DNA of 51,325 nt from Thermus tenuipuniceus (GCF_002964845.1 NZ_PRDA01000025.1:1-51325), one strand, 5' to 3'. Positions 25,238 through 33,517 are shown, numbered from the stretch's first letter. Made by a program: numbers and translations. Notes: generated by a model not told the origin, from the letters alone.

Positions 25238-25477
25238 ATGCCGCACGTGATCTGTGAACCCTGCATCGGCGTAAAGGACCAGTCCTGCGTGGAGGTCTGC
25301 CCGGTGGAGTGCATCTACGACGGGGGGGACCAGTTCTACATCCACCCCGAGGAGTGCATCGACTGCGGGGCCTGCGTACCTGCCTGCCCGGTGAACGCCA
25401 TCTTCCCCGAGGAGGATGTTCCCGAGCAGTGGAAGTCCTACATTGAGAAGAACCGCAAGCTGGCCGGCTTGGGCTAG
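25238..25477 (+). CDS. 7Fe ferredoxin ([3Fe-4S][4Fe-4S])
   Basis: Small soluble electron carrier of 79 residues. Cysteine pattern: CEPCIGVKDQSCVEVCPVEC in the first half and CIDCGACVPACPV in the second, as in the well studied Thermus and Azotobacter-type seven-iron ferredoxins. The spacing with a seven-residue gap after the second cysteine fits a [3Fe-4S] site. It has its own promoter and stands alone. Confidence 0.95.
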   Translation: MPHVICEPCIGVKDQSCVEVCPVECIYDGGDQFYIHPEECIDCGACVPACPVNAIFPEEDVPEQWKSYIEKNRKLAGLG

Positions 25478-25511
25478 GGGCTTAGGCCCAGAGCAGGCTT
25501 AGGTTTCGGGT

Positions 25512-25545
25512 GCACCCCACCTGGGCGAGAGCCAGGGTGGGGTGC
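25512..25545. terminator. ferredoxin / acetyltransferase shared hairpin
   Basis: GCACCCCACC (25512-25521) pairs with GGTGGGGTGC (25536-25545), with an inner TGG/CCA. It lies between the convergent ferredoxin and acetyltransferase genes. Its right arm GCCAGGGTGGGGTG is repeated exactly at 31563-31576. Confidence 0.65.
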
Positions 25546-25549
25546 TGGG

Positions 25550-26014
25550 TTATAGCTCCCGCACGTACCAGCTCAGGGTGGGGCCCCCGTCCTTCACGTG
25601 ACGGAAACCCTGGGCCTGGAAGAAGGCCTTGGCCCGGGCGTTGTTGCCGTAGACCACCGCATAAAGCCGCTCGGCCCCCGTCAGGTGGTGGAGGAGGTGC
25701 TCCAGGGCCCTTCGCCCCAGGCCCTGTCCCTGGCGGTCTTCCCGGATGAGGAGGAGGCTTAGGGTGGCGTCCTCAGGCTCGGGGTAGCGGAGCTTGTAGT
25801 CCAGGTAGCCCACCGCCTCCTCCTTCAGGAAGAGGAGGAAGGCCCGGCGGCGCTCGTCCTTCTCCAGGGTGGCCAGGTCCCGGGCCACGTCCTCGAGGGC
25901 CGGGGGTTCCATACCGATCAGGGCGAAGTACCCGGGGCTTCGCAGGAAGAGCTGGTGCAGGAGGGGAGCGTCCTCTGGGAGCACCGGACGTAAGCTCAGG
26001 TTAAGGGTCCGCAT
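25550..26014 (-). CDS. GNAT family N-acetyltransferase (RimI/RimL-like)
   Basis: A single GNAT domain of about 154 residues. Acetyl-CoA loop REDRQGQGLGRRALEHLL near residue 88 and the C-terminal NNARAKAFFQAQGFRHV typical of protein or small-molecule N-acetyltransferases. Substrate unknown. The ATG at 26014 (MRTLNLSLRPV) is preferred because TAGCAT lies 7 nt upstream on the minus strand; ATG at 26023 is the alternative. No operon partner. Confidence 0.82.
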   Translation of the reverse strand: MRTLNLSLRPVLPEDAPLLHQLFLRSPGYFALIGMEPPALEDVARDLATLEKDERRRAFLLFLKEEAVGYLDYKLRYPEPEDATLSLLLIREDRQGQGLGRRALEHLLHHLTGAERLYAVVYGNNARAKAFFQAQGFRHVKDGGPTLSWYVREL

Positions 26015-26060
26015 TCCTCCCATGCTACCGGCTGGGGTCTGAGAAAGGGGTGATAGCTTC

Positions 26061-26098
26061 CCCAAAAGGAAACCGCCGTGGGGAAGACCCACGGCGGT
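26061..26098 (-). terminator. terminator of the cold shock gene
   Basis: Perfect 11-bp stem ACCGCCGTGGG / CCCACGGCGGT (26072-26082 and 26088-26098). On the minus strand it is followed by TTTCCTTTTGG, fitting an intrinsic terminator 12 nt after the csp stop. Confidence 0.8.
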
Positions 26099-26110
26099 CC
26101 GGGTTGCCCT

Positions 26111-26332
26111 TTACCTGCGGGCCGGCTCCACCACGGTGACGTTCACCGCCTGGGGGCCCTTGCCGTTCTTGCCCGGCTCCACGTCAAAGGTGACGATGTC
26201 GCCCTCGTTCAGGGTGCGGAACCCCTTGGCGTTGATGGCGCTGAAGTGGACGAACACATCGGTGTCCCCCTCGCGCTCAATGAAGCCGTAGCCCTTCTCC
26301 GCATTGAACCACTTGACCCGACCCTTCTGCAT
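26111..26332 (-). CDS. csp: cold shock protein (CspA family)
   Basis: Single-strand nucleic acid binding protein of 73 residues, an OB-fold RNA chaperone. RNP1 KGYGFIE and RNP2 VFVHFSAI are clear, and the start [14 protein letters not shown] is diagnostic, so the ATG at 26332 is right. AAGGAG lies 5 nt upstream. It has a leader of about 90 nt with a hairpin near the ribosome binding site. Confidence 0.97.
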   Translation of the reverse strand: MQKGRVKWFNAEKGYGFIEREGDTDVFVHFSAINAKGFRTLNEGDIVTFDVEPGKNGKGPQAVNVTVVEPARR

Positions 26333-26435
26333 ACTGCTCCTTCTCTTCCGAGCCCCAAGGGCTCGCATCCGGGGCCTTAGGGGTTGCTTTAGACCCAAGG
26401 GGCCACCCTATAGCGACCCGGAATGCCTCACTATA
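26333..26435 (-). promoter_or_regulatory. csp promoter and long 5' leader
   Basis: On the minus strand TATAGT (26435-26430) would start RNA near 26423, leaving about 90 nt of leader, long for this window. It holds a hairpin CGAGCCC/GGGCTCG (26349-26365) just before the ribosome binding site. Long structured leaders on csp mRNAs often sense temperature; that role here is inference. Confidence 0.55.
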
Positions 26436-26446
26436 CCACGAAGGAC

Positions 26447-27496
26447 CTACTTGCGGAAGAACCCCCGTAGCCTCTCGAAGAAGCCTTCGGGGGCCACTTC
26501 CTCCCCCACCTCCTTGGCGTAGGCCCTGAGGAGCTCCTTGGCCTTGGGGCTGAGGTGTTTGGGCACGGAAAGCTCCACCACCACCCGAAGGGCTCCCCGC
26601 CTGGCCTCCCCCGGGTAGGGAAGGCCTTCCCCGGGAAGCTCAAAGACCTCCCCGTGTCCCGTGCCCGGGGGGACCTCCAAGGGGATAGGGCCCGAAAGCC
26701 CCGGGATCTCCACCCTAGCACCCAAGGCCGCTTGGGCCAGGCCGAGCTTGAGCCGGTAGACCAGATCCGCCCCTTCCCGCTCCAGGTGGGGATGGGGGCG
26801 GATCTTCAAGCGCACGTACAGGTCCCCGGGCCCGCCAGGCCCCAGGTTGCCGTGGCCCGGTACCCGCAGGAGGTGGTTCTCGTCCATGCCCGGGGGGATT
26901 CGTACCCGGGCCCGTTCCTCCCGCGCCACCCGGCCCCGGCCCCGGCAGACGGGGCAGGTTTCCGCCAGGAGGTGGCCCTGCCCCTTGCAGTGGGGGCAGG
27001 TGGAGCGGGTGACGAAGGCCCCGAAGAGGCCCTGGCGGTAGCTTTCCAGCACGCCCTTTCCCCCGCAGGTGGGGCAGACCACCCGCCTACCCCCCTGGCC
27101 GTGGCAGGCCTCGCAGGGGACGAGGCGGGCGTAGGCCACCTCCACCTCCTTCCCCTTGAGGAGATCTTCCAGGTCCACCTCCACCTGGGCCTCGAGGTCC
27201 TCCCCCCTGGGGGCGGCGCGCCCCGTGCGGAAGCCGAAGACCTGGGCGAAGAGGTCAAAGAGGTTCTCGGTGCGGAGCACCGGCTCCCCTAAAAGCCCCC
27301 GGTTGTACTGGGCCCGTTTCTCGGGGTCGGAGAGAACGGCGTAGGCCTCGTTGATCTCCTTGAAGCGCTCCTCCGCCTCCTTGTCCCCAGGGTTGCGGTC
27401 GGGGTGGTACTGGAGGGCGAGCCTCCGGTAGGCTTTCTTGATCTCCTCCTGGGTGGCCTCCCGGCCCACCCCCAGGATGGCGTAGTAGTCCTTCAT
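26447..27496 (-). CDS. dnaJ: DnaJ chaperone with zinc-finger domain
   Basis: Hsp40 co-chaperone stimulating DnaK. The 349-residue protein has a J domain (1-65, HPD at HPDRNPGD), a very short Gly/Phe stretch, four zinc motifs ([32 protein letters not shown], about residues 130-190) and the C-terminal substrate domains. Thermus thermophilus is known to have a zinc-less DnaJ in its dnaK operon and a second zinc-containing one; this resembles the second. No dnaK is nearby. A TAAAGT box lies 9 nt before the ATG. Confidence 0.93.
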   Translation of the reverse strand: MKDYYAILGVGREATQEEIKKAYRRLALQYHPDRNPGDKEAEERFKEINEAYAVLSDPEKRAQYNRGLLGEPVLRTENLFDLFAQVFGFRTGRAAPRGEDLEAQVEVDLEDLLKGKEVEVAYARLVPCEACHGQGGRRVVCPTCGGKGVLESYRQGLFGAFVTRSTCPHCKGQGHLLAETCPVCRGRGRVAREERARVRIPPGMDENHLLRVPGHGNLGPGGPGDLYVRLKIRPHPHLEREGADLVYRLKLGLAQAALGARVEIPGLSGPIPLEVPPGTGHGEVFELPGEGLPYPGEARRGALRVVVELSVPKHLSPKAKELLRAYAKEVGEEVAPEGFFERLRGFFRK

Positions 27497-27505
27497 CCAG
27501 GTAGC

Positions 27506-27537
27506 ACTTTACAAGGAAAGGGGCCTTGGGCTAAAGT
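27506..27537. promoter_or_regulatory. divergent dnaJ / aminotransferase promoters
   Basis: Minus strand TAAAGT (27511-27506) is 9 nt before the dnaJ ATG. Plus strand TTTACA (27508-27513), 18 nt, TAAAGT (27532-27537) points to the aminotransferase. The plus -35 and minus -10 overlap, so RNA polymerase could not occupy both at once. Confidence 0.55.
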
Positions 27538-27659
27538 GGGCCTCAATGAGGCTCCTGCGAGCTATCCGGTAGGGGGCCCCTTCCTTCGGGAAGGGCCCCC
27601 CCGGTATCGCCGCGGGGGCTTTTCTTATGCCCGCTTCCGGCGGGAGTAGAGGAGGCAAG
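27538..27659 (+). promoter_or_regulatory. structured leader of the class V aminotransferase
   Basis: About 115 nt of leader. Helix CCTGCG/CGCGGG (27554-27559 with 27611-27616) encloses a symmetric internal loop AGCTAT/TATCGC, a CCGG/CCGG helix (27566-27569 with 27601-27604) and a long G/C hairpin capped by TTCG (about 27572-27600). A second hairpin CCCGC/GCGGG lies near 27630-27644, then AGGAGG and the ATG. It resembles a riboswitch or protein-binding leader but fits no class I know. Confidence 0.5.
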
Positions 27660-28721
27660 ATGCTGCTTCTAACCCCTGGACCCACCCCCATCCCCGAGCG
27701 CGTGCAAAAGGTTCTTCTCCGTCCCATGCGGGGCCATCTGGACCCCGAGGTGCTGGCGGTGAACCGAGCCATACAGGAGAGGCTTGCCCAGCTCTTTGAC
27801 CCCGGGGAAGGCGCCCTGCTGGCGGCTTTGGCGGGTTCGGGAAGCCTGGGCATGGAGGCCGGCCTCGCCAACCTGGACCGGGGGCCGGTCCTGGTGCTGG
27901 TGAACGGGGCTTTTTCCCAGAGGGTGGCGGAGATGGCCCAGGTGCACGGCTTGGAGCCCACGGTTTTGGAGTTTCCCCCGGGCGAGCCCGTGGACCCGGA
28001 GGCGGTGGTCCAGGCCCTAAGGGCCCGGCGCTACCGCATGGTGGCCCTGGTGCACGGGGAGACCTCCACGGGGGTGCTGAACCCGGCCCGGGAGATCGGG
28101 ACCCTGGCCAAGGAGGCCGGGGCCCTTTTCTTCCTGGATGCCGTCACCACCCTAGGGATGCTTCCCTTCTCCATGCGGGAGATGGGGGTGGACTACGCCT
28201 TCACGGGCAGCCAGAAGTGCCTCTCCGCTCCCCCGGGCCTGGCTCCCATTGCCGTGAGCCTCGAGGCCCGCAAGGCCTTCACCGGCAGGCGGGGCTGGTA
28301 CCTGGACCTCGCCCGGGTGGTGGAGCACTGGGAGCGGGGCGGCTACCACCACACCACCCCGGTCCTCCTGCACTACGCCCTGCTGGAGGCCCTCAACCTG
28401 GCCTTGGAGGAGGGGGTGGAGGCCCGGGAACGAAGGGCGAAGGAGGTCTACGCCTGGCTGCTTGGGGAGCTAAGGGAACGGGGTTTCCGCCCTTACCCCA
28501 AGGCCAGCCCCCTGCCCACGGTGTTGGTGGTCCGCCCCCCCGAGGGGGTGGGGGCGGACCGCCTGGTCAGGGCCCTTTACGCCCAGGGTGTGGCGGTGGC
28601 CGGGGGGATCGGGCCCACCCGGGGACAGGTTTTGCGGCTGGGCCTCATGGGGGAGGGGGCCCGGCGGGAGCCTTACGGGGAGTTCCTGAAGGCCTTGGAC
28701 CGGGTCCTGGCCCTAGCGTAA
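27660..28721 (+). CDS. class V aminotransferase (serine/alanine-glyoxylate type)
   Basis: PLP enzyme of 353 residues. Signatures: [14 protein letters not shown] at the N-terminus, [11 protein letters not shown] near residue 135, [15 protein letters not shown] near 160 and the lysine site [13 protein letters not shown] near 185. This matches serine-pyruvate / alanine-glyoxylate / serine-glyoxylate transaminases; the true donor is uncertain. The ATG at 27660 is chosen for the AGGAGG just upstream. It converges with uppP, overlapping by 9 bp. Confidence 0.88.
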   Translation: MLLLTPGPTPIPERVQKVLLRPMRGHLDPEVLAVNRAIQERLAQLFDPGEGALLAALAGSGSLGMEAGLANLDRGPVLVLVNGAFSQRVAEMAQVHGLEPTVLEFPPGEPVDPEAVVQALRARRYRMVALVHGETSTGVLNPAREIGTLAKEAGALFFLDAVTTLGMLPFSMREMGVDYAFTGSQKCLSAPPGLAPIAVSLEARKAFTGRRGWYLDLARVVEHWERGGYHHTTPVLLHYALLEALNLALEEGVEARERRAKEVYAWLLGELRERGFRPYPKASPLPTVLVVRPPEGVGADRLVRALYAQGVAVAGGIGPTRGQVLRLGLMGEGARREPYGEFLKALDRVLALA

Positions 28722-29489
28722 GAAGAAGTAGGCGTAAACCAGGGCCAGGGCCATGCGGTAGTAGGCGAAGGGCCTGAAGCCGTGGCGCTCCACGAAGGAA
28801 AGCATCCAGCGCACGGTGAGGAGGGCTGTGACCAGGGCGGCGAGGAAGCCCACCCCAAGAAGGGTCCAGCCCCCTTCGGGCACCGCGGGAGCGCTTTTCA
28901 GGAGGTCGTAGCCCACGGCGGTCAGCATGGTGGGAAGGGCCAGGAGGAAGCTGAACTCCGCCGCCGCCTTGCGCCTCAAGCCCAGGAGAAGGCCCCCCAG
29001 GATGGTGGCCCCGCTCCGGCTGGTGCCCGGGAAGAGGGCGGCAAGCCCCTGGAAAACCCCGATCAGGGCTACCCGGACCAGGGGGAGCTCCAGGACATCC
29101 CCATAGCGGGCCCGTTCCGCCAGGCGGTCCGCCAGGAGGAGGACCAGGCCCACGGCGAACAGGAAGAAGACCACGATGCCGTCATCCCCCAGGATCTTCC
29201 CCTTGATGAGGGGGTAGAGGAGGAAGCCCATGGCCGCGGTGGGCAGGAAGGCCGCCCCGATCCTGAGCCAGAGGGCCCGGTCCACGGCGAAGCGCCTTCC
29301 GTAAAGGAGGAGGATAGCCAGGATGGCCCCCAGCTGGATGGCGATGAGGAAGGTCTTGAGGAAGGGATCCTCTTGGATGGGCAGGCCAAGGAGATGGAAG
29401 AGGAGGGTCAGGTGGCCGGTGGAGGAGACGGGCAGGAACTCCGTAAGCCCCTCCACCACCCCTAAGAGAAGGGCTTCCCAAAGGCTCAT
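28713..29489 (-). CDS. uppP: undecaprenyl-diphosphatase
   Basis: Recycles undecaprenyl diphosphate to the monophosphate carrier for wall synthesis; an integral membrane enzyme. The 258-residue protein shows the two catalytic segments [17 protein letters not shown] near residue 12 and [12 protein letters not shown] near 160, among about eight membrane helices. ATG 29489 is preferred: TAGCAT on the minus strand ends 7 nt before it, overlapping an alternative ATG at 29498. Confidence 0.95.
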   Translation of the reverse strand: MSLWEALLLGVVEGLTEFLPVSSTGHLTLLFHLLGLPIQEDPFLKTFLIAIQLGAILAILLLYGRRFAVDRALWLRIGAAFLPTAAMGFLLYPLIKGKILGDDGIVVFFLFAVGLVLLLADRLAERARYGDVLELPLVRVALIGVFQGLAALFPGTSRSGATILGGLLLGLRRKAAAEFSFLLALPTMLTAVGYDLLKSAPAVPEGGWTLLGVGFLAALVTALLTVRWMLSFVERHGFRPFAYYRMALALVYAYFFLR

Positions 29490-29496
29490 GGGGCCC

Positions 29497-29502
29497 ATGC
29501 TA
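29497..29502 (-). promoter_or_regulatory. leaderless -10 box of uppP
   Basis: TAGCAT (29502-29497 on minus) followed by 7 nt and the uppP ATG. The ispD ATG at 29505 begins only 2 nt beyond it on the other strand, leaving just 15 nt between the two start codons; a good plus-strand -10 for ispD is not evident. Confidence 0.5.
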
Positions 29503-29504
29503 CC

Positions 29505-30155
29505 ATGGGAATCGTGGAGGTTTCCGTCCTGATCCCCGCCGCCGGGAACGGGGAAAGGCTGGGCCTTGGGCCCAAGGCCTTCCTGCGGGTGGGGGGGAAG
29601 ACCCTCCTGGAGTGGGCTGTGGATGCCTTCCAAGGGGCGGCGGAGGTCCTGGTGGCCCTGCCCCCTGGGGCGGAGGCCCCTAGGGGGCTTCGCGCCACCT
29701 TTCTGGAGGGGGGCAGGACCCGGCAGGAGTCGGTTTCCCGCCTTCTGGAGGCGGCGAGCCTCCCTTTGGTCCTGGTCCACGACGTGGCCCGGCCCTTCGT
29801 GAGCCCAAGCCTGGTGGGGCGGGTCCTCGAGGCCACCCGCACCACGGGGGCGGCAGTGCCGGTTTTGCCCCTTCCCGACACCCTCATCCGGCCGGAAGGG
29901 GAGGGGTATGGGGAGGTGGTGCCCCGGGAGGCCCTGCGCCTGGTCCAGACCCCCCAGGGCTTCTTCACCGCCCTCTTGCGGGAGGCCCACGCCTACGCCA
30001 GGAAGCGGGGGCTTTCCGCCACCGACGACGCCCAGCTGGTGAGGGCCTTGGGCTATCCCGTGGCCCTGGTGGAGGGGGAGAGGACCGCCTTCAAGATCAC
30101 CTACCCCGAGGACCTGCCTCTGGCGGAGGCTCTGGCGAGGGTATGGAGCGCCTAG
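29505..30155 (+). CDS. ispD: 2-C-methyl-D-erythritol 4-phosphate cytidylyltransferase
   Basis: Adds CMP to methylerythritol phosphate in the non-mevalonate isoprenoid pathway. The 216-residue protein has [19 protein letters not shown] near residue 10, [12 protein letters not shown] near 95 and [11 protein letters not shown] near 170. The start could be ATG 29505 or GTG 29514. It overlaps ispE by 13 bp, so consecutive steps of one pathway are coupled (with IspF elsewhere). Confidence 0.95.
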   Translation: MGIVEVSVLIPAAGNGERLGLGPKAFLRVGGKTLLEWAVDAFQGAAEVLVALPPGAEAPRGLRATFLEGGRTRQESVSRLLEAASLPLVLVHDVARPFVSPSLVGRVLEATRTTGAAVPVLPLPDTLIRPEGEGYGEVVPREALRLVQTPQGFFTALLREAHAYARKRGLSATDDAQLVRALGYPVALVEGERTAFKITYPEDLPLAEALARVWSA

Positions 30156-30961
30156 CGGTGGCCAAGGTGAACCTGGGCCTCTCCCTCCTGGGGAGGAGGC
30201 CGGATGGTTACCACGAGCTTCATACCCTCTTCGCCAGCCTTTCCTTCGGGGACCGGCTTTTTCTGGAGCCCATCCCCGGGGGGATCGAGTTCCGGGGGCG
30301 GTACGGGAAAAGGAACCTGGCCTACCGGGCGGCCGAGGCCTACCTGGAGGCGGCAGGCTGGCCCGGGGGGGTGCGCATCGTCCTGGAGAAGGCCCTGCCC
30401 GAGGGGGCGGGCCTGGGCGGGGGGAGTTCGGATGCTGCCCAGGTGCTTTTAGGGCTTAGGGAACTCTATCCGGCGGAGGTGGACCTCTTTGCCCTGGCCC
30501 TTTCCCTGGGGGCCGATGTGCCCTTCTTCCTCCAAGGGGGGGTGGCGGAGGCCCGGGGGGTGGGGGAGCGGCTTAGGCCCCTTTCCCTTTCCCCTTTACC
30601 CGTGGTGGTCTTCTCCTCGGGTTTGCGCCTCCCTACCCCCAGGGTCTACGGGGAGGTCAAGCCCCACGACTTCGGACCCGAGCTTCCCGTGGAGGAGATC
30701 CTTAAGGCCCTGGAAAGGGGGGAGGAGCCCCCCTACTGGAATAGCCTCGAGGGCCCTGCCTTTCGCCTGCACCCCGAGCTTAAGGAGGTGAAGGCCAGGC
30801 TCCAGGCCCTGGGGCTTCGGGGGGTGTTGATGTCTGGCTCGGGCAGCGCCTTCTTCGGCTTTGCCCGAAGCCCCGAGCACGCCCAGGAGGTGGTGGCGGT
30901 CCTTAGGCGTGTGGGCTTTGCCCGGCAGGGCATCCTGGGAGGCTGGCATGCGTCCCCTTGA
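30143..30961 (+). CDS. ispE: 4-diphosphocytidyl-2-C-methyl-D-erythritol kinase
   Basis: GHMP-family kinase phosphorylating the product of IspD. The 272-residue protein has the N-terminal [20 protein letters not shown] motif, the ATP loop [16 protein letters not shown] near residue 90 and the C-terminal [13 protein letters not shown] near 230. Starts inside the end of ispD and overlaps the next gene by 14 bp. Confidence 0.96.
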   Translation: MERLAVAKVNLGLSLLGRRPDGYHELHTLFASLSFGDRLFLEPIPGGIEFRGRYGKRNLAYRAAEAYLEAAGWPGGVRIVLEKALPEGAGLGGGSSDAAQVLLGLRELYPAEVDLFALALSLGADVPFFLQGGVAEARGVGERLRPLSLSPLPVVVFSSGLRLPTPRVYGEVKPHDFGPELPVEEILKALERGEEPPYWNSLEGPAFRLHPELKEVKARLQALGLRGVLMSGSGSAFFGFARSPEHAQEVVAVLRRVGFARQGILGGWHASP

Positions 30962-31517
30962 GGAGGTGTTTGGCTGTTGTCCAAAGGGCTTGGAGGAGAT
31001 CAAGGCCCTGCCCATCCGCTGGGACCGGGAGCGGTTTGCCTTCTGGCTCAAGCAGGACTACCCCTTTGTGGAGGCCCTCTACCGCTACCAGGTGGCTCTT
31101 TTGCAGGACGCTCCCCAGCCGCACCGCTTTCCTCTGGTCCAGGCCCTCATGGCCACGGTGGAAGAGTTGGACTGGCTCCTCGCCCAGGGGGCAGACCCCC
31201 AGGGGGAGGTCCACCCGGTACGGCAGGAGTACATCGCCCTCCTCTCCGAGATGGGGGCCCTGCCCTACCCTTACCGCCTGGTCTTCTTCTACTTCCTGAA
31301 CCGCCTCTTCCTCGAGGCCTGGAACGCCCACGTGGAGGGAGAAGGCCCCTGGCAGGAGCTTTTCGAGCACTGGTCGGCCCCGGAGTTCCAGGCGGTGCTC
31401 TTTGACCTGGAGGTTATGGCCCAGGGCCAGGTGGAGGGGCTGGATCCGGCGGTCCTGGAACGTTACCTGGCCCGCATCCTGGGGATGGAGAAGAAAACCT
31501 GGAGCCTATTGCTGTGA
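30948..31517 (+). CDS. TenA/PQQC-fold family protein
   Basis: A 189-residue all-helical protein resembling the TenA (thiaminase II-like) family. Seen: RFAFWLKQDYPFVEALYRYQ near residue 25, ATVEELDWLL near 75 and aromatic-rich FFYFLNRLFLEAWNAH near 112. The usual TenA catalytic cysteine is not evident (only the N-terminal FGCCPKG cysteines), so thiamin salvage is uncertain. The ATG at 30948 lies inside ispE, so it is cotranscribed with the isoprenoid genes. Confidence 0.68.
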   Translation: MRPLEEVFGCCPKGLEEIKALPIRWDRERFAFWLKQDYPFVEALYRYQVALLQDAPQPHRFPLVQALMATVEELDWLLAQGADPQGEVHPVRQEYIALLSEMGALPYPYRLVFFYFLNRLFLEAWNAHVEGEGPWQELFEHWSAPEFQAVLFDLEVMAQGQVEGLDPAVLERYLARILGMEKKTWSLLL

Positions 31518-31524
31518 AAAGAGC

Positions 31525-31576
31525 GTTACCGGACCGGGGCCCTCACCCCGGTAACCGGCAAGGCCAGGGTGGGGTG
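31525..31576 (+). terminator. hairpins after the ispDE-tenA unit
   Basis: ACCGGGG (31533-31539) pairs with CCCCGGT (31546-31552). An outer GTTACCGG (31525-31532) can alternatively pair with CCGGTAAC (31548-31555), and a third pairing CACCCC/GGGGTG (31544-31549 with 31571-31576) is possible. The right arm repeats the hairpin sequence at 25531-25544. The repeat copy B starts 4 nt further on. Confidence 0.55.
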
Positions 31577-31579
31577 GTG

Positions 31580-31673
31580 TTAAGTACCCCGTTGGGGCTT
31601 GCGCCCCAAAAAGACCCTGGGTAAGCCGCATTCGCCCTCGCCGATGGGGCAACCTTCGTGCAGGGGCACTTAG
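31580..31673 (-). repeat. dispersed terminal-inverted-repeat element, copy B
   Basis: Read on the minus strand it starts CTAAGTGCCCC (from 31673) and ends GGGGTACTTAA (to 31580), 94 bp. It aligns along its whole length with copy A at 12562-12667, including AAGGTTGC, CATCGGC, CTTTTTGGGG and the GCAA loop; it lacks about 10 bp of copy A's stem. Its CTAAGT end holds the TAA stop codon of carD. Confidence 0.8.
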
Positions 31674-32164
31674 TTTAGCTCTTCGCCCCAGGCCTCCTCG
31701 AAGAGACGCTTGGCCTCCTGCACGGTGATTTCCAGGGTCTGGGAGACCTCCTCCGCCAAAAGGTGGATGGCCCGCCTGAGGGCCTGGCGGTCCAGGTCCG
31801 GTAGGCCCCGTTCCAGCTCCCAAGCCCTAAGCTGCCCGGCCATCTGGGCGATGCGGTAGGGGTTCCCGTCCGCCAGGATCTCGCTGGTCTTGCGGTGCCG
31901 GGCGGCCCACTGTTTGGGCAGGGGCATGCGCCCGTTCTTTAGGAGGTCTAGGATGACCGGCACCTCCTCCGGGGCAAGGGCCTTGCGCATGCCCACGCTT
32001 TGGGGAGCCTCTACGGGTACGTAGGCCTTGGAGCGGGAGCCGGGAAAGTCCACCTGGTAGTAGGCCCGGCTGATGCCGCTCACGCTTCGCTGGGCTATGC
32101 CCGCCACCACGCCGACCCCGTAAGGGGGCAAGACCACCTTGTCGCCGGGACGGAACTCTTTCAC
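31670..32164 (-). CDS. carD: CarD-family RNA polymerase regulator
   Basis: Binds the RNA polymerase beta subunit and stabilises promoter opening. The 164-residue protein has the Tudor-like RNAP-interaction domain (about 1-65, starting VKEFRPGDKVVLPPYGVGVV) and the helical C-terminal domain (about 70-160) with the conserved tryptophan region KQWAARHRK. GTG start at 32164 with AAGGAG upstream. GTGA overlap with the upstream tetR gene. Its TAA stop is part of the repeat element. Confidence 0.94.
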   Translation of the reverse strand: MKEFRPGDKVVLPPYGVGVVAGIAQRSVSGISRAYYQVDFPGSRSKAYVPVEAPQSVGMRKALAPEEVPVILDLLKNGRMPLPKQWAARHRKTSEILADGNPYRIAQMAGQLRAWELERGLPDLDRQALRRAIHLLAEEVSQTLEITVQEAKRLFEEAWGEELN

Positions 32165-32721
32165 GGCGCGACTCCTTTCCGGAACACCTCCATGAGGTGC
32201 TCCAAATAAGCCTCCACCTCCAGCTGGGGGGTGCATCCCAAGGCCGCGATCACGTGGGCGGTGGCCCTTGGGGACAGCTCGGGGCGCACGGCTCCCTCCT
32301 CCTGGCCGCTTCGCACCAGCTCCTCCAAAAGGTCCAGGTAGTGCTGGTGAAGTCCCTTGAGCCAGGGGGTGGGGTCCTCCACGGCCTCCCGGGCTACCGC
32401 CGCCCACAGGCCCCGCCACTCGGCGATCCAGGCCAGGCGCTTCTTCAGGAGGTCCTCAAGGCGCACAAAAAAGGGCGCCTTTTGGCGCACCACCTCCTCC
32501 ACCTCCCGGTAGAAGGCCCAGGTGCGTTCCTCCACCAGGTTTTTCAAGAGGTCTTTCTTGTCGCGGAAGTAGAGGTAGATGGTACCCTTGCCCACCTCCG
32601 CCCGCCGGGCCACCTCCTCCATCTTCAGCCCGGAAAGCCCCATCTCCCGGAGGATTTCCAAGGTGGCCTCGAGGATGGCCCGCTTCTTATCCTTGGAAAT
32701 CGCCCCCGGGGGGGATACCAT
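32161..32721 (-). CDS. TetR family transcriptional regulator
   Basis: One-component regulator of 186 residues. N-terminal helix-turn-helix (about 12-58): AILEATLEILREMGLSGLKMEEVARRAEVGKG in part, then GTIYLYFRDKKDLL, the TetR signature. The C-terminal ligand domain is not assignable. The ATG at 32721 fits the family N-terminus. Its stop overlaps the carD start (GTGA), so its level is tied to that of CarD, an unusual partner. Confidence 0.9.
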   Translation of the reverse strand: MVSPPGAISKDKKRAILEATLEILREMGLSGLKMEEVARRAEVGKGTIYLYFRDKKDLLKNLVEERTWAFYREVEEVVRQKAPFFVRLEDLLKKRLAWIAEWRGLWAAVAREAVEDPTPWLKGLHQHYLDLLEELVRSGQEEGAVRPELSPRATAHVIAALGCTPQLEVEAYLEHLMEVFRKGVAP

Positions 32722-32803
32722 CGCGGCCACGTGCTTGAGTCTACCACACCGCCCTTTTCCTTTCATGAGGAAGGCGCTACCCTAAGGGGCAAGGAGGCAG
32801 GGT

Positions 32804-33517
32804 ATGCGTCAGGGCTTCTTCGCCTTGCTCACCGCAGATCCTTTGCGGGGGGCTTTGCGCCCCGTGGAGGAAAGGCTTTTGGCGGAGGCCCGGGGGGAGG
32901 CCCTTTTCCTCGTCCCCTACCCCTTGCGGGACGTGGCGGAGGCCTGGCGCCTGGCCTACCGCCACCTGGGGCTCAAGCGGGGGAAGGTGGTCTACTTGAG
33001 GCGCAGGGAAGAGGCCTTTGACCCCGAGGTGGCCCAGAAGGTGGCGGAAAGCCCCTTGGTGCTCTTGGCCGCCGAGGGCCTCCCGGAGTTTTTGGACCTC
33101 ATACGGGGAAGCCTCCTCCTCGAGGCCCTCCTGGAGGTCCACCGCCAGGGTGGGGGCGTGGTGGCCTTGGGGGAGGCGGCGGGGATTTTGGGCGAGGCCG
33201 CCTTTTACACCCTGGAGGGGGAGGTGCGGGCCGCCTTGGGCCTGGCCCTCTTGAGAGGTCTGGTCTTCCTTCCCCGGGTGGAGGAACGGGGGCGGTTCCT
33301 GGCCCTTTCCCGCCTGGTGGCCGACAACCCCGATCTGGTGGGGTTAGGCCTTCTGGAGAACACCGCTCTTCGCCTCCTAAAGGGCCTGGGAGAGGTCTGG
33401 ATGGGAGGGGTGACCCTGGTGGATGCCGGAGGGGCGGAGTACACGGGCCAGGGGGTGAAGGGGCTCAAGGTGGACGTGCTTTCGGCAGGGGAGCGCTTTG
33501 CGCTTCCGGCCCTTTAG
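32804..33517 (+). CDS. peptidase S51 / cyanophycinase-like protein, probably inactive
   Basis: A 237-residue protein whose overall pattern fits the S51/cyanophycinase amidotransferase-like fold. GLPEFLDLIRGSLLLEALLE and then the nucleophile elbow GGVVALGEAAGILG near residue 125; after it GRFLALSRLVADNPDLVGLG, LLENTALRLL and a C-terminal VTLVDAGGAEY. The elbow normally reads GTSAGA with catalytic serine; here it is GEAAGI, alanine in place of serine. Catalysis is therefore doubtful. AAGGAGG lies before the ATG. Confidence 0.7.
   Translation: MRQGFFALLTADPLRGALRPVEERLLAEARGEALFLVPYPLRDVAEAWRLAYRHLGLKRGKVVYLRRREEAFDPEVAQKVAESPLVLLAAEGLPEFLDLIRGSLLLEALLEVHRQGGGVVALGEAAGILGEAAFYTLEGEVRAALGLALLRGLVFLPRVEERGRFLALSRLVADNPDLVGLGLLENTALRLLKGLGEVWMGGVTLVDAGGAEYTGQGVKGLKVDVLSAGERFALPAL

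Noticed and set aside
27497..27515. GTAGCACTTT near dnaJ as a CIRCE (HrcA) element
   Set aside because: Only one partial half-site (TTAGCACTC-like); no GAGTGCTAA partner at the right distance.
27555..27620. T-box leader before the aminotransferase because of GGTATCGCCGCGG
   Set aside because: The obligatory GGTGGNACCGCG antiterminator motif and specifier loop layout are missing.
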